Shown here: positions 1-6,232 of the stretch, piece by piece | How the letters are laid out: every line of letters starts with the position of its first letter | Position numbering within the stretch: the stretch's first letter is position 1 | Origin: Nostoc sp. LPT | GTDB lineage: Bacteria; Cyanobacteriota; Cyanobacteriia; Cyanobacteriales; Nostocaceae | Assembly (NCBI RefSeq): GCF_017115165.1 | Contig: NZ_JABXKF010000166.1 | Coordinates: forward strand, 29,799 to 93,798 | Length of the DNA: 64,000 bases | Direction of reading: 5' to 3' | Translations under genes and position numbers: made by a program | The notes under the pieces: generated by a model | Told to the model about the DNA's origin: nothing | Databases searched by the model: none | The model's input: the letters and a program-made list of their open reading frames with translations, nothing else

Positions 1-1486
1 GGGTGACATACACCGCCTTGACGTTAGGATTTACCTTTTTGCGGTACTCCTTCAGCGCTTGACTTGGATGCTTATACCCAGCCCAGCTTTCTGAGTCAGT
101 CCAAAAGCAGACTACATCAGCTTTAAACTTATTCTTAATCATCCAGTCATAAGCTACCGATGCATCCGTTCCACCGAAGTTTTGATTGCTAGCTTTGCGA
201 ACCGCAGAACTAAAACTATCTTTAGCAGTGATACTTAATTCCCGGAATTCGGTAGCAAAACCACGAATCATGTAGTTTTTTTCTGCTTTTGCTGTCACCA
301 GTGCCATTGTGGTGGCAATTTCACAGCAAGTCAGTCCCATATCTGCAACCATGCTACCCATAGAACCAGAAACGTCTACGGCGTGCATGAACACTTTACC
401 TGTGGGTTGCACAACATCAAAAGACAGTTCAACCGCCTTTTCTAAAATGTCTACAATCCGAGGAACTGTGTTCCAAGTTTTCTTACTGCGTCCTAATGTT
501 CCACCAGATTTATAAGTTTTGAGTGCTTTCAAAACATCAATTGGATGGATGCGACCTTTACGCAGATGTTCTTTGTTGTTAAGAACTGCTTCCACTTGCA
601 GCAAGTTGGCACTTTCATCTGTTCGCAACACACCCAGTTCAGTTAAAGAACCCAAGTTACGCAACATTGCACCTATTGGCATTTCCTGAAATAGCAGCTG
701 CCAAGCAAGCTGATCCATTTTGCCCACTGGTGCAGCCATTTCGTGGGTTAAGCGTCCTTGGGAAATAGCTTCATGGGTTTGGGTTGGATTCCGCTTCAGC
801 CACTCATACCACCAAATCTGCGCCAATGCCTCTGAGGGGATATCTGCTGGCAATTCTTCCCAGCCTCTAACTACCCATTCAAATAGTTGACGGTGATTTT
901 CTGTAGGCGGTTTGACATGGAACAACCGCAACGCATCTCGGTGGGAGAAACCTTGACGCTGTTGATATTTCAACAGTTGATAAGCCAAGCCTTTGACATC
1001 TTCCCTTGAGAGCCAAGTTTTACCAGCTTCCCGCACTACTTTGCCAAATCCCCGCAGAGATTTGGTGTAGTTCAGCCATTCATAGAAGTGGCTACCAGTG
1101 CGGACAACTTGCGGGAAAATTTCACCAAACGCCTGTTTTGCTTCTGGTGCTTCACCCATTGATAGCAACACTAAAGCCAAGATAGGCGCACTATTATTGA
1201 TGGCGCGTCCATCGCTAGCATAGAGAATTTCTTCTGCGACACGGCCAGGATTTTCGGCAACAGCTTGTCTGACAACTGTCACAAAATCCTCAGTTAATTC
1301 CTGTTTGCCAGCGTAGTAAGTGCTTTTTGCTGTGCCAACCAACAAACAACGGCGCAGCATTTTCCAAATACCAGCATCAAACATCCAGCCGCCGGAACGT
1401 CCCTGAACCATTTCTGCTTCTCGTCCGGGGATAGGTTGATTTTGAGGTGTAGTTGTCTTCTTTTTAGTGAAAAAATTGTAATTCAT
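1..1486 (-). CDS. rsr: Ro60/Rsr-like TROVE-domain RNA-binding protein (3' end outside window)
   Basis: I translated this directly from the minus strand: an uninterrupted frame of about 495 codons from the ATG at 1486 to the window edge, so the C-terminus is missing. The start follows a purine-rich GGGAGATG a few bases upstream. The first two thirds is the alpha-helical TROVE ring, which in Ro60 binds Y RNAs on its outer face and the 3' ends of misfolded RNAs in its cavity. The C-terminal third is a von Willebrand A fold with a MIDAS-type metal site: DVSGS near residue 371, then GGTDAS and WTDSE. Bacterial orthologs work with Y RNA and exoribonucleases in structured-RNA quality control and stress survival. 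Four Y-RNA-like units lie immediately upstream on the same strand, which strongly supports the call. RtcB, a frequent neighbour of such genes, would have to lie beyond the left edge if present. Confidence 0.9.
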   Translation of the reverse strand, partial: MNYNFFTKKKTTTPQNQPIPGREAEMVQGRSGGWMFDAGIWKMLRRCLLVGTAKSTYYAGKQELTEDFVTVVRQAVAENPGRVAEEILYASDGRAINNSAPILALVLLSMGEAPEAKQAFGEIFPQVVRTGSHFYEWLNYTKSLRGFGKVVREAGKTWLSREDVKGLAYQLLKYQQRQGFSHRDALRLFHVKPPTENHRQLFEWVVRGWEELPADIPSEALAQIWWYEWLKRNPTQTHEAISQGRLTHEMAAPVGKMDQLAWQLLFQEMPIGAMLRNLGSLTELGVLRTDESANLLQVEAVLNNKEHLRKGRIHPIDVLKALKTYKSGGTLGRSKKTWNTVPRIVDILEKAVELSFDVVQPTGKVFMHAVDVSGSMGSMVADMGLTCCEIATTMALVTAKAEKNYMIRGFATEFRELSITAKDSFSSAVRKASNQNFGGTDASVAYDWMIKNKFKADVVCFWTDSESWAGYKHPSQALKEYRKKVNPNVKAVYVT

Positions 1487-1522
1487 CGTTTCATCTCCCG
1501 GCCCTTGCGGGCAAAAATGAAA

Positions 1523-1650
1523 GGTGGCAGAGCAGGATTTGAACCCGCGACATCCGGCTTAAGAGGCGATAACCCTAATTCGTCGGCCTTTTCAGGCAAA
1601 ATGTGAACAAGGATGTTTTTCGGCGCTCTACCAACTGAGCTATCTGCCAC
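1523..1650 (-). ncRNA. Y RNA / tRNA chimera, unit A (apparent anticodon CUU)
   Basis: On the minus strand this reads as a tRNA: acceptor 5' strand GTGGCAGA (1650-1643), linker TA, D arm GCTC-AGTTGGTA-GAGC, T arm GCGGG-TTCAAAT-CCTGC, acceptor 3' strand TCTGCCAC. The anticodon stem is interrupted by a 53-nt module. Removing it joins CCG to GC and gives stem CCGGC, loop CTCTTAA, stem GCCGG, then the variable loop ATGTC. The module contains a GCCT-GAAA-AGGC hairpin, CGAC, GAATTAGG (pairs with CCTTGTTC) and GTTATC. The stem-CGA-stem-GUUAUC order is that of the Ro-binding site of Y RNAs. This is the unit nearest the TROVE gene (36 nt before its start). No CCA is encoded at the 3' end. Identity is inferred from structure and location. 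Confidence 0.82.
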
Positions 1651-1695
1651 ATGAAAATTTTGGATTTTGGATTTTAAATTTAATCCAAAATTATT

Positions 1696-1822
1696 TGGTG
1701 TAGCGGAGCGGGATTTGAACCCGCGACCTCTCGAACCCTAATCGATAACCCTAATTCGTCGGCCTTTGCAGGCAAGGGGTGAACAAGGATGTTTAGCGCT
1801 CTACCTCTGAGCTACCCGCCAC
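1696..1822 (-). ncRNA. Y RNA / tRNA chimera, unit B (apparent anticodon AGG)
   Basis: The architecture matches unit A. Acceptor strands GTGGCGGG and TCCGCTAC pair over 8 bp with wobbles and are followed by ACCA at 1699-1696. The D arm is GCTC-AGAGGTA-GAGC and the T arm GCGGG-TTCAAAT-CCCGC. The anticodon stem is split CT | CGA; rejoining gives CTCGA-TTAGGGT-TCGAG, a perfect 5-bp stem whose loop has U33 and apparent anticodon AGG. The 50-nt insert carries CCTTGTTC pairing with GAATTAGG (one U-U mismatch and one G-U), a GCCT-GCAA-AGGC hairpin with a GNRA loop, the CGAC bulge and GTTAT. It is separated from unit A by about 45 nt of AT-rich spacer with self-complementary TTTGGATT/AATCCAAA segments. 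Fold and family are inferred by eye. Confidence 0.82.
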
Positions 1823-1866
1823 ATGAAAATTTTGAATTTAAATTCAATCCAAAATCTAAAATTAAT

Positions 1867-1996
1867 TGGTGTAGTGGAGCGGGAATTGAACCCGCGACCT
1901 CCCGCTTGGCAGGCGATAACCCTCAATTCGTCGGCCTTTTCAGGCAAGGTGTGAATAAGGATATTTAGGTGCTCTATCCACTGAGCTACCCACTAC
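1867..1996 (-). ncRNA. Y RNA / tRNA chimera, unit C (apparent anticodon GCC)
   Basis: Same architecture: acceptor strands GTAGTGGG and TCCACTAC (8 bp) followed by ACCA ending at 1867, D arm GCTC-AGTGGATA-GAGC, T arm GCGGG-TTCAATT-CCCGC. The anticodon stem is split CC | CGC; rejoining gives CCCGC-CTGCCAA-GCGGG, a perfect stem with glycine-type anticodon GCC. The 52-nt insert has a GCCT-GAAA-AGGC hairpin, CGAC, then GAATTGAGG pairing with CCTTATTC. Relative to unit B the second helix changes on both strands (GTTC to ATTC, TTAGG to TTGAGG) yet can still pair with one bulge, which suggests selection on structure. The module ends in GTTAT as in the other units. Confidence 0.82.
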
Positions 1997-2005
1997 ATAT
2001 AAATT

Positions 2006-2139
2006 TGCTGTAACGAAGTAGGATTTTTACCTACACCTCCAGAAGTTAGATCGAGGGTGTTTTAGTTATATGCGATAACCCTCAATACGTCGGCCCTTCC
2101 GGGCAAGGTGGGCGCTCTGCCATTTAAGCTATTCGCTAC
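2006..2139 (-). ncRNA. Y RNA / tRNA-like unit D, divergent and promoter-proximal
   Basis: This is the first unit of the array in transcription order. Acceptor strands GTAGCGAA and TTCGTTAC pair over 8 bp and are followed by AGCA rather than ACCA. The D arm is GCTT-AAATGGCA-GAGC. The T stem GTAGG/CCTAC is intact, but its loop TAAAAAT has lost the TTC found in the other three. The Y module keeps a GNRA hairpin with a compensatory change (GCCC-GGAA-GGGC), CGAC and GGGTTATC, but the 5' strand of the second helix is missing and no complete anticodon arm can be rebuilt. Extra complementary stretches (GAGGGT/ACCCTC and GTTAT/ATAAC) suggest a different fold. It may be a specialised Y RNA or a decaying copy. 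Confidence 0.7.
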
Positions 2140-2181
2140 TGCTGAAAGCTAACTTCCTAGTGAAAGTTGACTTGTATTATA

Positions 2182-2210
2182 AATGTAGTATAGGTATTAT
2201 CTATTGTCAA
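2182..2210 (-). promoter_or_regulatory. Probable sigma70-type promoter of the Y-RNA array
   Basis: On the minus strand a consensus -35 TTGACA (2210-2205) is followed, after exactly 17 nt, by TACATT (2187-2182) as -10. The predicted start near 2175 is about 35 nt upstream of unit D. No comparable promoter was seen between the units or before the TROVE gene, so a single primary transcript processed at the tRNA-like ends is plausible. A TATAAT lies 6 nt further downstream but has poor spacing. Confidence 0.6.
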
Positions 2211-2538
2211 GGGTCTAGCAAACCAATTTAGGATTATTGCTTTGGAAAGAAAAGTCTGAGGAGTACAATTAAACCGTCGCTCAAAATTTCGGGAGCAGAT
2301 TATCCAATATGTATGGCGATCGCTCTCATCAAAACCCTCTTATTTTCTCTGGTAAAAAACTTTTGCGCGATCGCAGACCAATGTTAGATCACCAGAAGGT
2401 TGATAAACGTATAACTCCTACTGAGTAAAGATTTTGCCGAAAAATTTGCCGTAACTTTGCCAAAAGATACAAAAAAGTGTCTCAATTTTTGCCAATATAA
2501 TAATATTATTTCCCAAAATTCACTTGGCAAAAATCGGC
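2211..2538. other. Intergenic region between the Y-RNA array and a membrane-protein gene
   Basis: This divergent intergenic stretch has no coding potential that I could find. It contains short GCGATCGC-related sites near 2318 and 2369 and must hold the promoter of the plus-strand gene that follows. I saw no convincing hexamers or ribosome-binding site there. Confidence 0.5.
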
Positions 2539-3264
2539 ATGAGTGAGAAATCCATAGAAGGTAACGGTAAGGCTTTTCTCGTTCTACTTTTGCCCATCTC
2601 GTTTTTGATTATTTTCCTAGTTACCACTTGGAGAATTTTACTGGCGGTAATTGTGCTGGTAATTGCCTTCAAGCTTTGGCAGGAATATCAATGGCAACAG
2701 TGGACTATGCGAGTTAACCCAATTTTTCATCAATTGGTTCGTGAAAATCAGGGTAGACTGACACCAATGGACTTGGCAATCAGGGGCAATTTTCCTGGAA
2801 CAACGGCAAAACGCTACTTGGATACTAAAGCCTCGGAATTTGGTGCCAGTATAGTCAACTCTGAAGAGGCAGGGCAGTCTTATTACTTTATAACTGCCAG
2901 CATTCTCGGCAATATTCTTGATAGTAGTGAGCCTGTTAAAGAACTTCCGGCTCAACCAGTTACTAAAACAGCGCGATCGCTCCTAGCACCACCACCAACC
3001 CCACAGGAGGAAGAACCAGAAACCGAATCACTCCCACAGCAAACCCATGAGGAAGCTAAACTATCGCTGGAAAAACAGTTAATTTTTGGCTCTCTCATTC
3101 AATCTGAACTTGCTAAACGGCTAAATGTCTATTCCAGCACGGTTTATAAACGGCGAAACGATCCAGAGTTTCCTGACTGGAGTCGCAGCAAAGACCCTGA
3201 TGGTATTGCCTGGTCATACTCGGAAAAAACCAAGGAGTTTTTCCCAGTGGAGAAAGAAGTTTGA
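2539..3264 (+). CDS. Membrane-anchored protein with winged-helix-like segments, function unknown
   Basis: Function not recognised. From the ATG at 2539 the protein has 241 residues; a TTG 15 bp upstream is an in-frame alternative, and neither has a clear ribosome-binding site. Residues about 13-46 form one or two hydrophobic segments split by a Thr-Trp-Arg turn. Residues about 60-115 (GRLTPMDLAIRGNF onward) read like a compact helix-turn-helix fold. A Pro/Glu-rich linker of about 50 residues follows, then a second helix-turn-helix-like C-terminus (QSELAKRLNVYSSTVYKRR). This suggests a membrane-tethered protein with two DNA- or RNA-binding-like domains. The domain reading is by eye and uncertain. 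It is transcribed divergently from the Y-RNA array. Confidence 0.6.
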   Translation: MSEKSIEGNGKAFLVLLLPISFLIIFLVTTWRILLAVIVLVIAFKLWQEYQWQQWTMRVNPIFHQLVRENQGRLTPMDLAIRGNFPGTTAKRYLDTKASEFGASIVNSEEAGQSYYFITASILGNILDSSEPVKELPAQPVTKTARSLLAPPPTPQEEEPETESLPQQTHEEAKLSLEKQLIFGSLIQSELAKRLNVYSSTVYKRRNDPEFPDWSRSKDPDGIAWSYSEKTKEFFPVEKEV

Positions 3265-3265
3265 A

Positions 3266-3440
3266 GGAGGCAGGAGGCAGTAGGGGAAAATCACCCCTTT
3301 ATTCGACCGAGAATTATTTGGCAGCCCTGAACTCTCGCTCAGTACTGTTGTCTTAAACCCTTGCTCCCTCTGGTGGTAACAGTTATAGAGTACGGATAGT
3401 CTTACTCCTTCCTCCTGCCTCCTGCCTCCTGCCTTCGTTG
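3266..3440. repeat. GGAGGCA/TCCTGCC short repeats in inverted orientation
   Basis: The sequence GGAGGCAGGAGGCAG (from about 3266) follows the stop of the upstream gene. The complementary CTCCTGCCTCCTGCC run (about 3410-3434) lies about 140 bp further on and forms the last codons of pyrD. The two arms could pair into a long hairpin between the convergent genes and may act as a bidirectional terminator. Repeats of this kind are common in filamentous cyanobacteria. Confidence 0.6.
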
Positions 3441-4574
3441 ATTTTTGAATTCTAAACCAACAGCTTCGTTGATGGAATTTAATCCACTTTGTTCTAGCTT
3501 GGAAAGTAAATCAGCTAGAATGCGGCGTACCATCAGCGGCCCTTCGTAAATCCAGCCTGTATAAACCTGAATCAAGCTAGCACCAGCAGTAATTTTCTCC
3601 CAAGCATCTTCACCAGAAAAGATGCCACCCACGCCAATAATCGGGATTTGTCCTTGAGTTTGCTGCCAAATAAAACGAATTACCTCAGTGGAGCGATCGC
3701 GTAATGGTTCACCACTAATTCCGCCAGCTTCATCCTGGGGTGATTTGCCAGTTTGGTCAATCACTTGGGTTTTCAGTCCATCACGGCCGATCGTGGTGTT
3801 AGTAGCGATAATTCCCGCCAGGTGGTAGGTTTTAGCAAGAGTTATAATGTCAGCGATTGCTTCCCATGATAAATCTGGCGCAATCTTGACAAAAATAGGT
3901 TTTTGTGCATTGTTTTCTTGCTGTAATAAATCTAAGATGGCACTGAGCATAGAAGCATCTTGGAGCGATCGCAACCCCGGTGTATTGGGAGAAGAGACAT
4001 TAACAACGAAATAGTCTCCCAAATCCTTGAGTAAGCGAAAACTATCGAGATAATCCTGTGCGGCTGCTTCTAGGGGAGTTACCTTAGATTTACCCAAATT
4101 TATCCCTATGGGTATTGATCGGGTTAACTCCTGCTTTTCTTGTGCTAATCGTGCCGCCATTGCTGCTGCACCGCGATTATTAAAGCCCATGCGATTGAGA
4201 GCAGCTTTATCCAACGGCAAGCGAAACAAACGGGGACGGGGATTTCCTGGCTGTGGATGAAAAGTTACAGTTCCCAATTCTGCAAAGCCAAAACCCAGGC
4301 TAGACCAGATGTTAGCAGCAACGCCATCTTTGTCGAATCCAGCCGCTAAACCTACGGGATTTGGGAACTTTAGCCCAAACAAATTTTGTTTTAGGCGTGA
4401 ATCAGACAAGCACAACGATTTTTGTAAGCGGCGATTTAGCCAACTAGCTCTTTGTTGAGTACCTGTTTGTGATAGCCAGTGAAAACTGCGAATCGTCTGC
4501 TGGTGTAACCACTCTGGGTCTGTTTTTAGCAGATTGAACAACAGTGGACGAATTGCAACTTGATAAATATCCAT
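3402..4574 (-). CDS. pyrD: Dihydroorotate dehydrogenase, class 2 (PyrD)
   Basis: PyrD oxidises dihydroorotate to orotate in pyrimidine synthesis, using FMN and passing electrons to quinone at the membrane. The 390-residue frame starts with ATG at 4574. The N-terminal helical extension (residues 1-55) is the membrane/quinone tunnel typical of class 2. The core shows GLAAGFDKDG, the FMN loop NRMGFNNRG, the active-site segment VNVSSPNTPGLR with the catalytic Ser of class 2 enzymes, and the late FMN phosphate site VGGIFSGEDAWEKI followed by QVYTGWIYEGP. The last dozen residues (NQRRQEAGGRRKE) do not belong to the family: they are encoded by a run of TCCTGCC-type short repeats at 3411-3434, so the original stop has probably been displaced by repeat insertion. 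Confidence 0.96.
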   Translation of the reverse strand: MDIYQVAIRPLLFNLLKTDPEWLHQQTIRSFHWLSQTGTQQRASWLNRRLQKSLCLSDSRLKQNLFGLKFPNPVGLAAGFDKDGVAANIWSSLGFGFAELGTVTFHPQPGNPRPRLFRLPLDKAALNRMGFNNRGAAAMAARLAQEKQELTRSIPIGINLGKSKVTPLEAAAQDYLDSFRLLKDLGDYFVVNVSSPNTPGLRSLQDASMLSAILDLLQQENNAQKPIFVKIAPDLSWEAIADIITLAKTYHLAGIIATNTTIGRDGLKTQVIDQTGKSPQDEAGGISGEPLRDRSTEVIRFIWQQTQGQIPIIGVGGIFSGEDAWEKITAGASLIQVYTGWIYEGPLMVRRILADLLSKLEQSGLNSINEAVGLEFKNQRRQEAGGRRKE

Positions 4575-4637
4575 TAGCTTTTATTTTTGGATCTGACACA
4601 GAGCATTCCCCTTGGGATTGTCTAATTTTCTCGCGGA

Positions 4638-4844
4638 CTATAGCAGTCCTAAATCATTCGTGAAATTCTTTCTCTTTTCTTATCTTTGCGCTCTTTGCGA
4701 CGGCAGTCGCTCATGGGGAGCCAGTGCGTTGGGCGGCTCTGCCGACTTGAAGCAACTGGCGTGGAGACCCCCAAGACCGCGCTGCCTCCCCTTTGCGGTT
4801 CGTTAAAAAGAGTATTTTTCACAAATTAAATAGGATTGCTATAG
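4638..4844. mobile_element. TATAGC-type inverted-repeat element (MITE-like), about 207 bp
   Basis: The ends CTATAGCAGTCCTAAAT (4638) and AAATAGGATTGCTATAG (to 4844) are imperfect inverted repeats (about 14 of 17 matches). The interior has GC-rich segments (GCGTTGGGCGGCTCTGCCG) unlike the AT-rich flanks. Reading frames inside look non-coding. Elements with the same TATAGC ends occur at 10641, 10798 and about 55446. There is no transposase, so this would be a non-autonomous element or remnant. Confidence 0.6.
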
Positions 4845-5125
4845 CTGCTCAAATTGCTCCTTCAATTCGCTCAGAACCCAGATCCAGCAAAATTCAGAAG
4901 TAAAACAGGCTTTATGCTTGGCTACCAGACCTAATTTGTGTACTTCACTAACTTTAAATCTGCTGTATCTGGATAGGTTTAGATTTTCACCGAACAAGGC
5001 AAAAGTTAAAAGGTAAAAGAAAGAAGAATAAAATAGTACTACGCTGAGAATTTATTTATGGGCATTTCCTTTGAACTTTTAACTTTTATCTTTTTACTCA
5101 GCTTTGTCGAGAGATTTTACAGAAG
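4845..5125. other. Intergenic region, no gene seen
   Basis: Together with the element to its left this separates pyrD from the hydrolase gene. I see no coding frame, tRNA or strong hairpin here. The hydrolase gene ends at its right edge. Confidence 0.4.
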
Positions 5126-6088
5126 TTATCGTTGAGAGCCAAAATCCTTTAAGAAGCTAAGTAAGGCTTCATTAACCACCTCAGGATACTCTACGCTTAC
5201 CCAGTGACCAGCACTCTTGATGATGACTTGTCCTTTCAAGTTCGGAACCCACTCGCTCATTTCATCAAGATTCATTCCAGGAAACTTCAGTACCACGTCT
5301 TTTTCACCAGCAATGAACAATGCTGGTTGGGATATCTTTTTATCTTGCAGTTCAGGGGTAATTTCCATGTTCCTGTCAATATTCCGATACCAACTTAATC
5401 CCCCACGAAAGCCACTGCGTTTGTACTGCTCTACATAATAATCTAGATCCTCTTGGGTTACCCCCAACGGTTGCTGCTCAGAATCGATTAACCCATCTAG
5501 AAAACCGGAGGTTGATGGTTTAGGGTTGAAGAAAATTCCTTCAGGAGCAGAGCCGCTAACGCTAGCATAAATCATCCGCAATGAACGACGGATGTCTGCT
5601 TCAAACTCAGCTTCAGCAATCCCAGGCTTTTGGAAGTAGACCATGTACCAAAAGTTGTCTGCAAAATTCTCTTGCTTTGTTAATGCTCCGACCGGGTAAC
5701 GAAAGTAAGGGACGCTCATACCGACAACAGCATTTACTCGTTCTTCATGCAGCAGTGCTGTGTTCCACGCTACAGGCGCACCCCAGTCATGTCCGATAAC
5801 AGTGAAGGTTGCATACCCAAGGGCATCAGCTATGCCAACAACGTCTCCAGTTAAATGGATTATGTCATAAGCATTGATTTCTTCTGGAGCATCGCTGCCA
5901 CCGTAACCTCGTTGGTCGGGAACAGCCACCTGAAAGCCTGCTTCCACAAGCGGGTCGATTTGGTGACGCCACAAGTACCAGCATTGAGGCCAACCGTGAA
6001 GCAAAATTACTAGAGGCCCCTGACCTTCAACAACTGTCCTCAGACTAACCCCGTTTGTCTTGATAGTACGAAAGTTGCGTTGTTTCAT
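5126..6088 (-). CDS. Alpha/beta hydrolase, epoxide-hydrolase type
   Basis: The protein (320 residues) carries the signature of the soluble epoxide hydrolase branch: oxyanion motif HGWPQCWYLWRHQ (about residues 31-43), RGYGGSDAP, nucleophile elbow GHDWGAPVAW with Asp as nucleophile (about residue 100), and a C-terminal catalytic His in SAGHWVSVEYP. The cap region (about 130-210) holds Tyr residues that in this family position the epoxide oxygen (for example YFRYPVG). Such enzymes open epoxides to diols; haloalkane dehalogenases use the same Asp nucleophile but usually have different cap motifs. It lies divergent to the GAF gene, with 144 bp between the two starts. Substrate unknown. Confidence 0.85.
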   Translation of the reverse strand: MKQRNFRTIKTNGVSLRTVVEGQGPLVILLHGWPQCWYLWRHQIDPLVEAGFQVAVPDQRGYGGSDAPEEINAYDIIHLTGDVVGIADALGYATFTVIGHDWGAPVAWNTALLHEERVNAVVGMSVPYFRYPVGALTKQENFADNFWYMVYFQKPGIAEAEFEADIRRSLRMIYASVSGSAPEGIFFNPKPSTSGFLDGLIDSEQQPLGVTQEDLDYYVEQYKRSGFRGGLSWYRNIDRNMEITPELQDKKISQPALFIAGEKDVVLKFPGMNLDEMSEWVPNLKGQVIIKSAGHWVSVEYPEVVNEALLSFLKDFGSQR

Positions 6089-6232
6089 CTTAAAACCTTT
6101 TGTATTTTACTATTGACCTGTTAATAACTGTTCTGTGACTACTGTTGAGTGGTTTAATACTTGTGGCGATATTATTCAGAGTGCTTTTCTGGGCATCTTA
6201 TATATTACAAGTTATGTTAACCAATAAATCAG

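Noticed and set aside
1523..2139. Group I intron-containing tRNA genes
   Set aside because: The inserts are only 50-53 nt, far below group I size, lack P/Q/R/S-type pairing, and sit in the anticodon stem, not next to the anticodon as in cyanobacterial tRNA-Leu. The Y-RNA signature explains them better.
4612..4806. 64-codon plus-strand frame
   Set aside because: It lies inside a TATAGC inverted-repeat element and translates repeat sequence; no ribosome-binding site or family.
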